Source: Corynebacterium breve (GTDB lineage Bacteria; Actinomycetota; Actinomycetes; Mycobacteriales; Mycobacteriaceae). Taken from it: a stretch of DNA of 64,000 nucleotides. The DNA is taken from positions 992,001 through 1,056,000 of the forward strand of contig NZ_CP126969.1 of the NCBI RefSeq assembly GCF_030252165.1, read 5' to 3'. Shown here piece after piece: positions 16,235 to 24,184 of this stretch; the stretch's first letter is position 1, and each line of letters opens with the position of its first letter. The position numbers and the translations under genes are program-made. The notes under the pieces are model-generated. The model was given only the letters and a program-made list of their open reading frames with translations, made no database searches and was not told where the DNA came from.

Positions 16235-17206
16235 CTACTTGGTTAGTTCCTCGTTTACGTCCAGCTCTTGGAATGGATCACCGTCGAAGAGCGAACCTGT
16301 TTCGCGGTCTTCCAAACGCTTTACTACAGCTTCCTGTGCGTCCTCGGTGAGACCGTAGAAGAACACGCGCGGAACGATGCTGGTGGAGTTCTCAACATAG
16401 TCGGTGACGAATTCCTCAACTCCGTCCTTTTTCTCCAGAGCGTCAACGGAAACGTAGATGAACAGTGGGCGAGTGAATGGGTAGGAACCGTCCTGGGCGT
16501 TACCCAAGCTCGGCTCGACACCATCGACCGTCAGAGTGTTCATTTCGTTGCGGTGATCTTCATCTGACGCGAGGTAGTTACCTACGCCCATGAATCCCAG
16601 CGCGTACTCGCTTTCAGAAACCCAACCGGTGAGCTCGGTGATGGAGTCAGTTTTCTCGTAGTCCTTACGAACTGCATCAGCCTCGCCGTTGACCATCGCG
16701 GTGAAGTAGGAGAAAGTGCCGGAACCTTCCGGGCGACCGACTAGACGAATTTCCTCGTCAGGAAGGCCTTCGCGGACATCTGCCCATGTCTTAACCTGGG
16801 AGTCTGGCTCCCAGATCTTCTTTAGTTCCTCGGTGCTAAGATCGTCCACCTCCGAGTTTGCGCGGTTTGCCACCATGCTCAAAGCATCGATGCCGATCGG
16901 CAATTCGACGAATTCAACGCCATTCTTCTCGCAGGCCTCGATATATTCCTCGGTGATCGCGGAAGAAGCGTTGTTGATATCGGAGTTGCCCGCGCAGAAT
17001 GCTTCGAAGCCGTCGTAAGTACCATCAGCGGTCATATTGATCTTCGCCTTATGCTCGGTAGCAGCAAGGCGGGTGATTGGCTCGACGGTGGCGGAACCAG
17101 TGATTCGGATCGCGTCGTCGTCCTCGCTGTTCTGTGCGCAGCCGGTGAGGACCAGGGAGGTTGCAAGGAGAGCGGAGATCGCTGTCTTACGGAATGCGAA
17201 TGGCAT
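16235..17206 (-). CDS. PstS-like phosphate-binding lipoprotein (orphan)
   Basis: A 323-residue solute-binding protein of the PstS family. The N-terminus ends in lipobox LTGC. ITGSATVEPITRLAATEH and GRPEGSGTFSYFTAMV are the phosphate-cradle motifs of PstS (T/S-x-S and R-x-x-GSGT). The start is placed at the ATG at 17206 (MPFAFRKTAISALL), four bases after the preceding stop. An in-frame ATG at 17236 would overlap the upstream gene and give an unusual signal peptide. No pstC, pstA or pstB is adjacent; the operon instead contains a Na/Pi symporter, which does not normally use a binding protein. Confidence 0.86.
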   Translation of the reverse strand: MPFAFRKTAISALLATSLVLTGCAQNSEDDDAIRITGSATVEPITRLAATEHKAKINMTADGTYDGFEAFCAGNSDINNASSAITEEYIEACEKNGVEFVELPIGIDALSMVANRANSEVDDLSTEELKKIWEPDSQVKTWADVREGLPDEEIRLVGRPEGSGTFSYFTAMVNGEADAVRKDYEKTDSITELTGWVSESEYALGFMGVGNYLASDEDHRNEMNTLTVDGVEPSLGNAQDGSYPFTRPLFIYVSVDALEKKDGVEEFVTDYVENSTSIVPRVFFYGLTEDAQEAVVKRLEDRETGSLFDGDPFQELDVNEELTK

Positions 17207-17210
17207 GTTC

Positions 17211-17456
17211 CTACTCGCCTCCGCGCTTTGCTTCACGACGCTCGCGGAACTCAGACACGAGTTCTTCGAGAAGTAGTCTCAGGTTGGACCACTTTGCTTG
17301 GTCGACTGTCTTGAACAGTTCTGGGAGCTGCTCGACCGCTTCGTGCTGGCGCTTCAGCTGAATCTCTTCACGAAGCTCGCGAGTGAGATCCTCAGTGTCC
17401 TTGAGGATCTGCTCAAGCTGGTCGGTGGTTGGGTTGTGCTGATTATTGTCAGTCAT
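17211..17456 (-). CDS. Small soluble coiled-coil-like protein in phosphate operon
   Basis: An 81-residue, strongly charged, helical-looking protein without a signal peptide or membrane segment. Heptad-like stretches such as QLEQILKDTEDLTRELREEI and LRLLLEELVSEFRERREA suggest a coiled coil. I do not recognise the family. It lies 36 bases after the symporter gene and 4 bases before the pstS-like gene and has a GAAGGA ribosome site, so it is translated with them. Its place suggests a cytoplasmic regulator or adaptor of phosphate uptake, loosely like PhoU in position only. That role is inference. Confidence 0.72.
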   Translation of the reverse strand: MTDNNQHNPTTDQLEQILKDTEDLTRELREEIQLKRQHEAVEQLPELFKTVDQAKWSNLRLLLEELVSEFRERREAKRGGE

Positions 17457-17492
17457 GCGAATCCTTCACAGTTGTGGGGTTTGAATGCCGAA

Positions 17493-18752
17493 CTACAAGA
17501 GAACGGTGATACCGATGAGGATCGCAGGCAGGATAACGAACACGCCGACGACCCAGCCTACGACCCAGAGCTTGTTCTCCGCGCCCAAGCGAGCAAGAGT
17601 GGATGCGCCCCAGATTGGAACATTCTTCATTCCTGGAATGAGGAAGACGATGAGAGCGCCAGTGATGTTAAAGAACATGTGCACCAATGCGGCCTGAAGT
17701 GCCGGCTGGGCATCGACACCAGTGAATGCGAAAGCCGCAAGGAGTGCGGTCACAGTGGTACCGATGTTTGCACCAACAGTGAACGGTAGAACTTGTTTGA
17801 GCGAAATGGTTCCGGCACCTGCCAATGGGACCAACAGAGAGGTGGTTGTCGACGAGGACTGCACCATCGCGGTCACCAGGGTGCCTGAGGTGATGCCTGA
17901 GATAGGGCCACGGCCAATGGCAGTGTGCATAACTTCCTTAGCACGACCTACAAGCACAGCTTGGAGAAGATCTCCCAGCATATTGATCACGATCAGGATT
18001 CCAGCCACACCAATAATGATGAGCAGAATGCCTCCCCAAGGTGCAGGGAGAACGTCACCGAGCATGCCGATCAGGTCGGCCAGTGGATCGGTGACGAAAG
18101 TGATAGCCGCACCAAGACCGTTGAAGAGGGTGGCTACAATTCCGCCATCCGAACTAGCCAAGCTACGTGAAACGGCACCGGAGAGCTTTTCCAAATAACC
18201 AGTAAAGATCTCAAGCGGAAAGAGAATAAGTACCGCTAGCAGGTTGTACATATCGTGGACAGTTGCTGCACCGAAAGCGCGACGGAAAGATTCCTTATCT
18301 TTGACCATGCCCAATGACACAAGCGTGGAAGTCAGGGAAGTACCAATATTGGCTCCCATGAGCATGGGAATCGCAATGCCCATTGGAAGGCCACCAGCAA
18401 CAAGACCGACGACGATCGAGGTGGTGGTACTGGATGACTGGATCAGCGCTGTTGCCAGGAGACCAATCATCAACGCGATAATTGGGTTTGATGCAAAAGC
18501 GAAGAGCTGCTCGGCTTGGTCTCCAGTGGCGGCCTTGAACCCGTCACCGATCACGCTCACCGCGGTAATCAGCAAATAGATGCAGAGTGCGACTGCAACC
18601 CAGTTAGCAATGGAAAGAGACTTGCCCGAGAAGCCAAAGCGCTCAAGCGGAGACTTAGGCGCTGGCTTCTCATCGGTTTCAGTAAGAGCGGTTTCTTCGA
18701 GGACTTCGTTCTTGTCCCGGAGATCATCTTCAATGGAGCTGGTTGGACTCAT
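17493..18752 (-). CDS. Na+/phosphate symporter, NptA/NaPi-II family
   Basis: A 419-residue membrane protein with the duplicated NaPi-II signature QSSS: ALIQSSSTTTSIVVGLVAGG in the first half and AMVQSSSTTTSLLVPLAGAG in the second, each followed by GANIGTS/T. These elements bind sodium and phosphate. About 30 N-terminal residues are acidic and cytoplasmic. The start is taken at 18752 (MSPTSS) because GAAAG lies 8 bases before it; an ATG at 18758 and a GTG at 18800 are in frame but poorly placed, the latter inside the likely -10 region. It heads the operon symporter / small protein / pstS-like. Confidence 0.9.
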   Translation of the reverse strand: MSPTSSIEDDLRDKNEVLEETALTETDEKPAPKSPLERFGFSGKSLSIANWVAVALCIYLLITAVSVIGDGFKAATGDQAEQLFAFASNPIIALMIGLLATALIQSSSTTTSIVVGLVAGGLPMGIAIPMLMGANIGTSLTSTLVSLGMVKDKESFRRAFGAATVHDMYNLLAVLILFPLEIFTGYLEKLSGAVSRSLASSDGGIVATLFNGLGAAITFVTDPLADLIGMLGDVLPAPWGGILLIIIGVAGILIVINMLGDLLQAVLVGRAKEVMHTAIGRGPISGITSGTLVTAMVQSSSTTTSLLVPLAGAGTISLKQVLPFTVGANIGTTVTALLAAFAFTGVDAQPALQAALVHMFFNITGALIVFLIPGMKNVPIWGASTLARLGAENKLWVVGWVVGVFVILPAILIGITVLL

Positions 18753-18789
18753 TGTCATGTCTTTCGGAGTAGTGGAAGAAGCTAGCAAA

Positions 18790-18870
18790 AATATAGACAC
18801 GCTTTGGCGCGTGCACCGCAGCTCACATAACCATTCACCTATGAAATCGTCATGAAACCAAAGTTAAACC
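18790..18870 (-). promoter_or_regulatory. Phosphate-operon promoter with 11-bp phased repeats
   Basis: On the - strand TATATT (18795-18790) is a good -10 box, but no -35 is evident. Upstream three direct repeats sit exactly 11 bases apart, seen on the + strand as AAATC (18844-18848), AAACC (18855-18859) and AAACC (18866-18870), i.e. GATTT, GGTTT and GGTTT on the transcribed side. Repeats at 11-bp period are typical of PhoP/PhoB-type regulators. A weak -35 with such repeats suggests phosphate-starvation activation. This is inference from pattern and operon content. Confidence 0.45.
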
Positions 18871-18953
18871 TGAGTTAAGTGTTTTTCAGTCCATTTTCAA
18901 CCGGCGTGCGGAAATCGGTCAAAGTATTCGTCGAAAACACGGTGTTTGTGGAG

Positions 18954-19310
18954 TTAGTGGCGTACCTGGGCAAACGCAGCAATTTGTATAATCTCATCGA
19001 TTGACCGAGGCGCCAGACGCTCAGGAAGCCTGCCGGAAAGCACCGCGCGAGCATCGGAGGCGATCCGTTCCTCGGCGTCGTGAAGGCGCAATCGTGCCCA
19101 CTCCTCGGCTGCTGACTGGATTGCTTGGGTGGTGACAATGGCGTTCACTTCTCTGCCGTCCACCCAATGTGTGTATGCACCCGTCGTGGGGAGTGAATCG
19201 GCCCCGAACGGCTCACCAGTCCATTTCGGAAGGACTGTTCGAGCCCAGTGGGAGACGGGCAATGGAGATTTCCTGATGATCATCATTGCCTGTTCAATTG
19301 TGATTGCCAT
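18954..19310 (-). CDS. Conserved-looking hypothetical protein, 118 residues
   Basis: A 118-residue soluble protein of unknown function, without signal peptide or membrane segments. An AAAGGG ribosome site lies about 8 bases before the ATG, and codon use resembles that of neighbouring genes, so it is probably real. The middle (GAYTHWVDGREVNAIVTTQAIQ) and the acidic, Arg-rich C-terminal half (EEWARLRLHDAEERIASDAR) give no catalytic motif I know. It lies alone between the phosphate operon and a tRNA gene and may be transcribed on its own. Confidence 0.6.
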   Translation of the reverse strand: MAITIEQAMMIIRKSPLPVSHWARTVLPKWTGEPFGADSLPTTGAYTHWVDGREVNAIVTTQAIQSAAEEWARLRLHDAEERIASDARAVLSGRLPERLAPRSIDEIIQIAAFAQVRH

Positions 19311-19393
19311 GCGTTAACCCTTTGTTCGGCTTATGCGCTCGAGAAAGTGAGCCTATCCAAGTCTCGCATTTTGACCATTTTGAGGGACGACGA

Positions 19394-19431
19394 AACCCCC
19401 TTGTGTTGCAATGAAGCATTACAAGGGGGTT
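19394..19431 (-). terminator. Terminator of the tRNA gene
   Basis: Perfect 11-base arms (19394-19404 and 19421-19431) surround a 16-base loop, immediately downstream of the 3' end of the leftward tRNA, followed by TTT on the - strand. Confidence 0.8.
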
Positions 19432-19433
19432 GG

Positions 19434-19510
19434 TGGTGCCCCTGGTGAGACTCGAACTCACACTGGACGGGTTTTGAATCCGTTGCCTCTGCCAATTGGG
19501 CTACAGGGGC
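19434..19510 (-). tRNA. tRNA with CAA anticodon (predicted tRNA-Leu), short variable loop
   Basis: The reverse strand begins GCCCCTG and ends CAGGGGC-A-CCA: a perfect 7-bp acceptor stem, discriminator A and genomically encoded CCA. The T arm is GTGAG-TTCGAGT-CTCAC. The anticodon loop TTCAAAA gives anticodon CAA, reading the leucine codon UUG. The variable loop is only about 5 bases (CCAGT), unlike the long arm of standard bacterial tRNA-Leu. The anticodon stem has an A-C mismatch next to the loop, and the D stem is 3 bp. The gene is certain as a tRNA; amino-acid identity follows from the anticodon and A73 only. Confidence 0.85.
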
Positions 19511-19599
19511 TTAGCTCGGAAAAACAAGCTCCGGGCTAGCGAGAAATAAGCATAGCGCACACCCTGTGAATCAAAGAAATTGCGTGTTGGGCCACACGC

Positions 19600-19605
19600 T
19601 ACACT
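19600..19605 (+). promoter_or_regulatory. -10 box of polA, probably leaderless
   Basis: TACACT at 19600-19605 lies 8 bases before the GTG at 19614, the spacing expected if transcription starts at or next to the start codon. GGGGA in between could serve as a weak ribosome site. No clear -35 is seen. Confidence 0.45.
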
Positions 19606-19613
19606 GGGGAACC

Positions 19614-22253
19614 GTGACTCAAAAACGTTTGCTGCTCATTGATGGACACTCGATGGCCTTCCGTGCCTTTTATGCTTTGCCGGCGGAGAATTTCTCTACC
19701 TCGGGCGGGCAGCATACCAACGCGGTGTACGGGTTCTTGTCCATGCTGGCTAATATCCTGGCGGAAGAAAAGCCGGACCACGCCGCGGTTGCGTTTGACG
19801 TCGGACGAAAGACGTTCCGTACCGAGATGTTTCCCGACTACAAGGCGCAGCGCGAGGCAAGCCCGGAAGAGTTTAAGGGCCAGGTCCCGATCATCGAAGA
19901 CGTTTTGGGTGACCTCGGTATCGTCACATTGTCTAAGGAAAATTACGAAGCGGATGACATCATCGCCACCTTGACCACCCAGGCCAAGGCATCGGGTGAT
20001 TTCGAAACGATCATCGTCACTGGCGACCGAGACTATCTACAGCTTGTCGACGGCTCCACCACCGTCTTGTACCCAACCAAGGGTGTTTCGGTACTCACAC
20101 GATTTACCCCTGAGGCCGTGGAGAAGAAATACGATCTCACCCCTGCGCAGTACCCGGATTTTGCGGCTCTCCGTGGCGACCCATCGGACAACTTGCCCAA
20201 CATTCCAGGTGTCGGTGAGAAGACCGCCACCAAATGGATTAAGCAGTACGGCGACCTTGAAAACCTGCTGAACCACGCTGAAGAGATCAAGGGCAAGGTA
20301 GGCAACAATCTGCGCGAGCGCATTGATCAAGTGCGCTTGAACCGTCAGCTCACCCAAATGGTCACCGACATGGAGCTCCCCGTCGATCCAGAAGGGTTGG
20401 ACATGAAGCCAGTGGACGTGGGCACCGTTGCTGTCGCTTTTGACAAGCTTGAATTCGGGGTAAACCTACGCGAGCGAGTTCTCGCTGCAGTGGAAACAAC
20501 TGGAGCTCTGACAGAAGAAAGCGTTGAGCTTGCCGATCTCACGGTTGACCAAGGCCCGCTCGACGAGTGGCTCCACGCTCGCTCCGGTCAAGGACTCGCT
20601 GTCTATGTCTTAGGTAACTCCGCTCCGTTCCAGGGTGATGCCTCGGCGATCGGGATCGTCGATAAGCAGCGCCATGGTATCTCCAAAGAACTCGCAGATC
20701 TCTCGGCTGAGGAAGACAAGGCGCTTGGGCAGTGGCTCGAGTCCGAGGACCCAAAGTACCTTCATGAAGCGAAGGCAACTTATCACATGTTGAAGGGCCG
20801 CGGAATCGAATTGCGTGGTATCGCGCATGACACCGCGATCGCGGCCTACCTGCTGCGCCCCGGCCAGCGCACTTACGAACTTAGTGATGTCTACCAGCGC
20901 CATTTGCAACGCCAACTAGCAGAACCAAGTCAGCAGATGAGCTTGATGGGGGACACCTCGCTAGTGGATTCGGCAGCAGCAATCTTGGAGCTAGCAGAAG
21001 AACTCACCGTTCAACTCAAGGAGATCGACGCGATTGAGCTCTACCAGGATTTAGAGATTCCGTTGCTCACGATTCTCGCGCGCATGGAGCACACCGGAAT
21101 TGCGGTAGACCTCGCGGTGTTGGAGGACCAGCTGCAGGTGTTTACCGACCAAACGACACAGGTGGAAGCCGAAGCCCGCCAACTTGTCGACGAACCGGAA
21201 TTGAATCTCTCGAGCCCGAAGCAGCTTTCTGTGGTGCTGTTTGACAAACTCGACCTGCCAAAGACGAAGAAGACCAAGACGGGTTACTCCACGGCCGCGA
21301 AGGAAATTGAAGCGTTGGCGGTGAAGAATCCGCACCCATTCCTAGACAAGCTGCTTTCTCACCGCGAGTACCAAAAGATGAAGTCGACGCTGGAAGGTTT
21401 AATCAAGACTGTGCAGTCCGACGGCAGGATTCACACCACCTTCAACCAGACCGTGGCTTCAACAGGCCGCTTGAGTTCCACCGAACCGAACTTGCAAAAC
21501 ATTCCGGTGCGTACTGATGCCGGTAAGAAGATTCGTTCATCATTTGTAGTGGGCGAGGGCTATGAGTGCCTGCTGACCGCCGACTATTCCCAGATTGAAA
21601 TGCGCGTGATGGCGCACTTATCGCAAGACGCGGGATTGGTCGAGGCATACAAAGATGGCGAGGACCTGCACAACTATGTCGGCTCTAAGGTGTTCGATGT
21701 CCCAATCGACCAAGTGACTCCCGAGTTGCGTCGTCGCGTCAAAGCGATGAGCTATGGCTTGGTCTACGGCCTTTCGGCGTTTGGGTTGTCTCAGCAGCTC
21801 AGTATCTCGCCAGGTGAGGCAAAGGGCATTATGGAAAGCTACTTTGATCGCTTCGGTGGCGTGAAACGCTATCTTGACGACGTGGTCGATCAGGCCCGTA
21901 AAGATGGCTATACGTCGACCGTTTTTGGGCGTCGTCGTTACTTGCCGGAGTTGAACTCGGACAACAGAGTTGCTCGAGAGAATGCCGAGCGTGCAGCGCT
22001 CAACGCGCCCATTCAGGGTACCGCAGCCGACATCATCAAGGTCGCCATGATTCGGGTAGACAAGGCGATGCAAGGAATGAAATCCCGCGTGCTGTTGCAG
22101 GTACACGATGAACTTGTCGTGGAGATAGCTCCGGGAGAGTTGGACCAAGTTCAAGTGATCGTCGAGCGTGAAATGGACAAGGCGATCACGCTGCGTGTTC
22201 CATTGGAGGTCTCGGCAGGAGCGGGAAAGAATTGGGATGAAGCCGCGCACTAA
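19614..22253 (+). CDS. polA: DNA polymerase I
   Basis: PolA fills gaps in repair and removes RNA primers. The 879-residue protein has the 5' nuclease domain (about residues 1-290, with DGHSMAFRAFYALP, EADDIIAT and VTGDRDYLQLV), a central 3'-5' exonuclease-like domain that lacks recognisable catalytic acidic motifs, and the polymerase domain with motif A TADYSQIEMRVMAH, motif B RRRVKAMSYGLVYGLSAFG and motif C LLQVHDELVVE. The GTG at 19614 (VTQKRLLLIDGHS) is chosen over one at 19566 because it matches the usual N-terminus and follows the -10 box. The 3' end overlaps the next gene by 17 bases. Confidence 0.96.
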   Translation: MTQKRLLLIDGHSMAFRAFYALPAENFSTSGGQHTNAVYGFLSMLANILAEEKPDHAAVAFDVGRKTFRTEMFPDYKAQREASPEEFKGQVPIIEDVLGDLGIVTLSKENYEADDIIATLTTQAKASGDFETIIVTGDRDYLQLVDGSTTVLYPTKGVSVLTRFTPEAVEKKYDLTPAQYPDFAALRGDPSDNLPNIPGVGEKTATKWIKQYGDLENLLNHAEEIKGKVGNNLRERIDQVRLNRQLTQMVTDMELPVDPEGLDMKPVDVGTVAVAFDKLEFGVNLRERVLAAVETTGALTEESVELADLTVDQGPLDEWLHARSGQGLAVYVLGNSAPFQGDASAIGIVDKQRHGISKELADLSAEEDKALGQWLESEDPKYLHEAKATYHMLKGRGIELRGIAHDTAIAAYLLRPGQRTYELSDVYQRHLQRQLAEPSQQMSLMGDTSLVDSAAAILELAEELTVQLKEIDAIELYQDLEIPLLTILARMEHTGIAVDLAVLEDQLQVFTDQTTQVEAEARQLVDEPELNLSSPKQLSVVLFDKLDLPKTKKTKTGYSTAAKEIEALAVKNPHPFLDKLLSHREYQKMKSTLEGLIKTVQSDGRIHTTFNQTVASTGRLSSTEPNLQNIPVRTDAGKKIRSSFVVGEGYECLLTADYSQIEMRVMAHLSQDAGLVEAYKDGEDLHNYVGSKVFDVPIDQVTPELRRRVKAMSYGLVYGLSAFGLSQQLSISPGEAKGIMESYFDRFGGVKRYLDDVVDQARKDGYTSTVFGRRRYLPELNSDNRVARENAERAALNAPIQGTAADIIKVAMIRVDKAMQGMKSRVLLQVHDELVVEIAPGELDQVQVIVEREMDKAITLRVPLEVSAGAGKNWDEAAH

Positions 22254-23259
22254 AGCTCGTACCCGGCTTGTTGCGCAGCGCCTTGTCGGCGTGAAGTGGG
22301 TCAATCCTGTTGATGCCATGCGCGCATTTGGACTGATGCAGGGCCAAGATCAATCCGTGTTTTCTTCGATAGCGCTGCGTTCGACCGGAGACATCGCCGA
22401 TGTAGCGCATGCGCTGGAGTCGCAGGAAATCGTGCGCGGCTACCCCATGCGCGGCACCGTCTTTGCCGCACCCGCAGAGGATCTGCGGTGGATGACCGAA
22501 CTCCTAGCCAATCCGGGTATCGAACGTGCCCGCACAACGGTGATTGATTCCGGAGGCAGCGATTCGGATATCGATGCGATTCGCCACATCGTTCTAGACA
22601 AGGGCCCAGTAACCAACGCTGAATTCAAAGCAATCGTCACCCAGGTCAATCCCGAAGCGAGTGCGCGAATTCTTTACCGCACGCGCTACCTCTTGATGGT
22701 CGAGGGCACTTTGGCGTACCTCGGCCGTGACCAACGCATCGGCCCGGCGCCTACCGGAGGCAGCCTTGAAGAGGTCTTCAACGGCGACCGGCAAGCCGCC
22801 GCAAATGAAATCATCGCGCGATACATCCGTACCCACGGCCCAGTCACTCTAGAAGACATCGTCTGGTGGTCGAAGCTACCGAAGAAGCTGGTTCAGGAGT
22901 CGCTGCGTAACCTTCCGAATGACATCGAAACTTCCGGTGAGGATTATCTCCGGGCAGGGCTTATCGACGAAGCCGCAGGATCGTCGTCAAGCGTGCTGCG
23001 TGCGCCACATCTGCTACCTGCCTTTGATGAGTACATCTTGGGCTATAAGGATCGCCTGTTTGCGATGAGCCAGGAGACGCACGAACATGTTGTCCCAAGG
23101 AACATGGGGGTGTTCCGCAAACCCGTGGTGGTCGATGGCGTCGTGCGAGGTTCGTGGCGCAAAGTCGGGGACAAACTTGTGATTGAAGATGTTGCCGGAA
23201 TTCCGGCGTACGCGGAGCCTGGGATTAGACGGAAGTTTCGCGACTATCCGTTCTTCTGA
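22237..23259 (+). CDS. Winged-helix DNA-binding protein, HTH_42/AlkZ-like family
   Basis: A 340-residue protein of the HTH_42 (YcaQ/AlkZ-related) family. It starts at the ATG at 22237, preceded by GGGAAAGA and overlapping the end of polA by 17 bases; longer in-frame starts lie well inside polA. Residues 35-37 are Q-G-Q in LMQGQDQS, matching the Q-x-Q motif that is catalytic in the AlkZ DNA glycosylase. Later segments (PYLLPAFDEYILGYKDR-like; here LLPAFDEYILGYKDRL) are also typical of the family. Known members unhook interstrand DNA crosslinks or excise bulky alkyl adducts. Coupling with polA fits a repair role, but activity is inferred. Confidence 0.82.
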   Translation: MKPRTKARTRLVAQRLVGVKWVNPVDAMRAFGLMQGQDQSVFSSIALRSTGDIADVAHALESQEIVRGYPMRGTVFAAPAEDLRWMTELLANPGIERARTTVIDSGGSDSDIDAIRHIVLDKGPVTNAEFKAIVTQVNPEASARILYRTRYLLMVEGTLAYLGRDQRIGPAPTGGSLEEVFNGDRQAAANEIIARYIRTHGPVTLEDIVWWSKLPKKLVQESLRNLPNDIETSGEDYLRAGLIDEAAGSSSSVLRAPHLLPAFDEYILGYKDRLFAMSQETHEHVVPRNMGVFRKPVVVDGVVRGSWRKVGDKLVIEDVAGIPAYAEPGIRRKFRDYPFF

Positions 23260-23975
23260 GCGACGAAGATCGCCGTGCCTGGAAAAAGACGTCCGCGCTC
23301 CGGTGACCATTGTCCCCAGCTTTCGGTGAGATCTTCGGGCCACTCAGGCTCGATGATGTCGGTAAGGATAAAACCTGAGGCAGTAAGTGCACGGACCCAA
23401 TCTCCGAAAGTGCGGTGATACTCGGCATAGGTCAACTGACCTCCGTCGTCATACTCCTCATATTCGCGAGCGAAGTAACTGATTTGGGCTACAAAGGCTT
23501 GAGGATCGTCGGGGAACACCCAGCGCATCGGGTGATTAACAGAGAAGATGAAACGCCCTTGTGGCCGTAGGACCCGAGCAATTTCCCTGAGAGCGATCGA
23601 TACATCCTTGACAAATGGTAGCGCGCCAAAGGCAGAGAATGCGACATCGAACGCCTCAGCGCGATAGGGAAGGGCTAGGACGTCAGCTTGCGCAAGTGGA
23701 AGATTGCGGCGAGCTTGATCCAGCATGCCCCGGGAAATATCGAATGCAGTGATAAACCCCGCCCCGTCGTCGGCAAGCCAGGAAGCGCACGGCGCTGAAC
23801 CACATCCGATTTCGAGGACTGACTTGTCGCTGACGTCTCCTAGAAGACGCGCTTCAGATTCCGCGAACATCTCTGGGCACCAGTAAAATCCGGAGAGGTA
23901 ATTCGCATGCTCTGAGTGATATCGAGTGGCATCAGAGTCCCAAAACTGACGGTTTGCGTGTGAGGGGTTCGCCAT
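23244..23975 (-). CDS. Class I SAM-dependent methyltransferase
   Basis: A 243-residue methyltransferase. Motif I is SVLEIGCGSAPCASWLADDG, followed by the acidic residue in TAFDISRGMLDQAR, ADVLALPYRAEAFDVAFSAF (motifs II-III) and LREIARVLRPQGRFIFSVNH. The fold is of the Methyltransf_11/UbiE type, so a small-molecule substrate is likely, but none can be named. It converges on the HTH_42 gene with a 16-base overlap of the 3' ends. The upstream region is shared with rpsA, transcribed the other way. Confidence 0.88.
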   Translation of the reverse strand: MANPSHANRQFWDSDATRYHSEHANYLSGFYWCPEMFAESEARLLGDVSDKSVLEIGCGSAPCASWLADDGAGFITAFDISRGMLDQARRNLPLAQADVLALPYRAEAFDVAFSAFGALPFVKDVSIALREIARVLRPQGRFIFSVNHPMRWVFPDDPQAFVAQISYFAREYEEYDDGGQLTYAEYHRTFGDWVRALTASGFILTDIIEPEWPEDLTESWGQWSPERGRLFPGTAIFVAQKNG

Positions 23976-23998
23976 GAGGGTGATTCCTTTGAAATCAT

Positions 23999-24027
23999 TT
24001 GCCCGAGCTGCACAAACGTACTAAAGT
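23999..24027 (+). promoter_or_regulatory. Probable rpsA promoter
   Basis: TTGCCC (23999-24004) and TAAAGT (24022-24027) are separated by 17 bases. The predicted start leaves an untranslated leader of about 150 bases before the rpsA ATG at 24185. I see no clear ribosome site right before that ATG and no recognisable riboswitch in the leader. Confidence 0.5.
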
Positions 24028-24184
24028 CTATTGGGCATGTCTGTGCTTTCAGGCGCTGCTGCCCGTAATAGGAGGGGCGGCGCGTGCTCGGGGCGAGATT
24101 GAAATGCCAGCTTATCAAAGGTTTTTCGAGAGACATGCTTCTGTCCGTTTTCTATCTCCTATCCATATCGGAGCACATTAATTA

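Noticed and set aside
18752..18800. GTG at 18800 as start of the symporter gene
   Set aside because: It would place the start inside the likely -10 box and lacks a ribosome site; ATG at 18752 has GAAAG at good distance.
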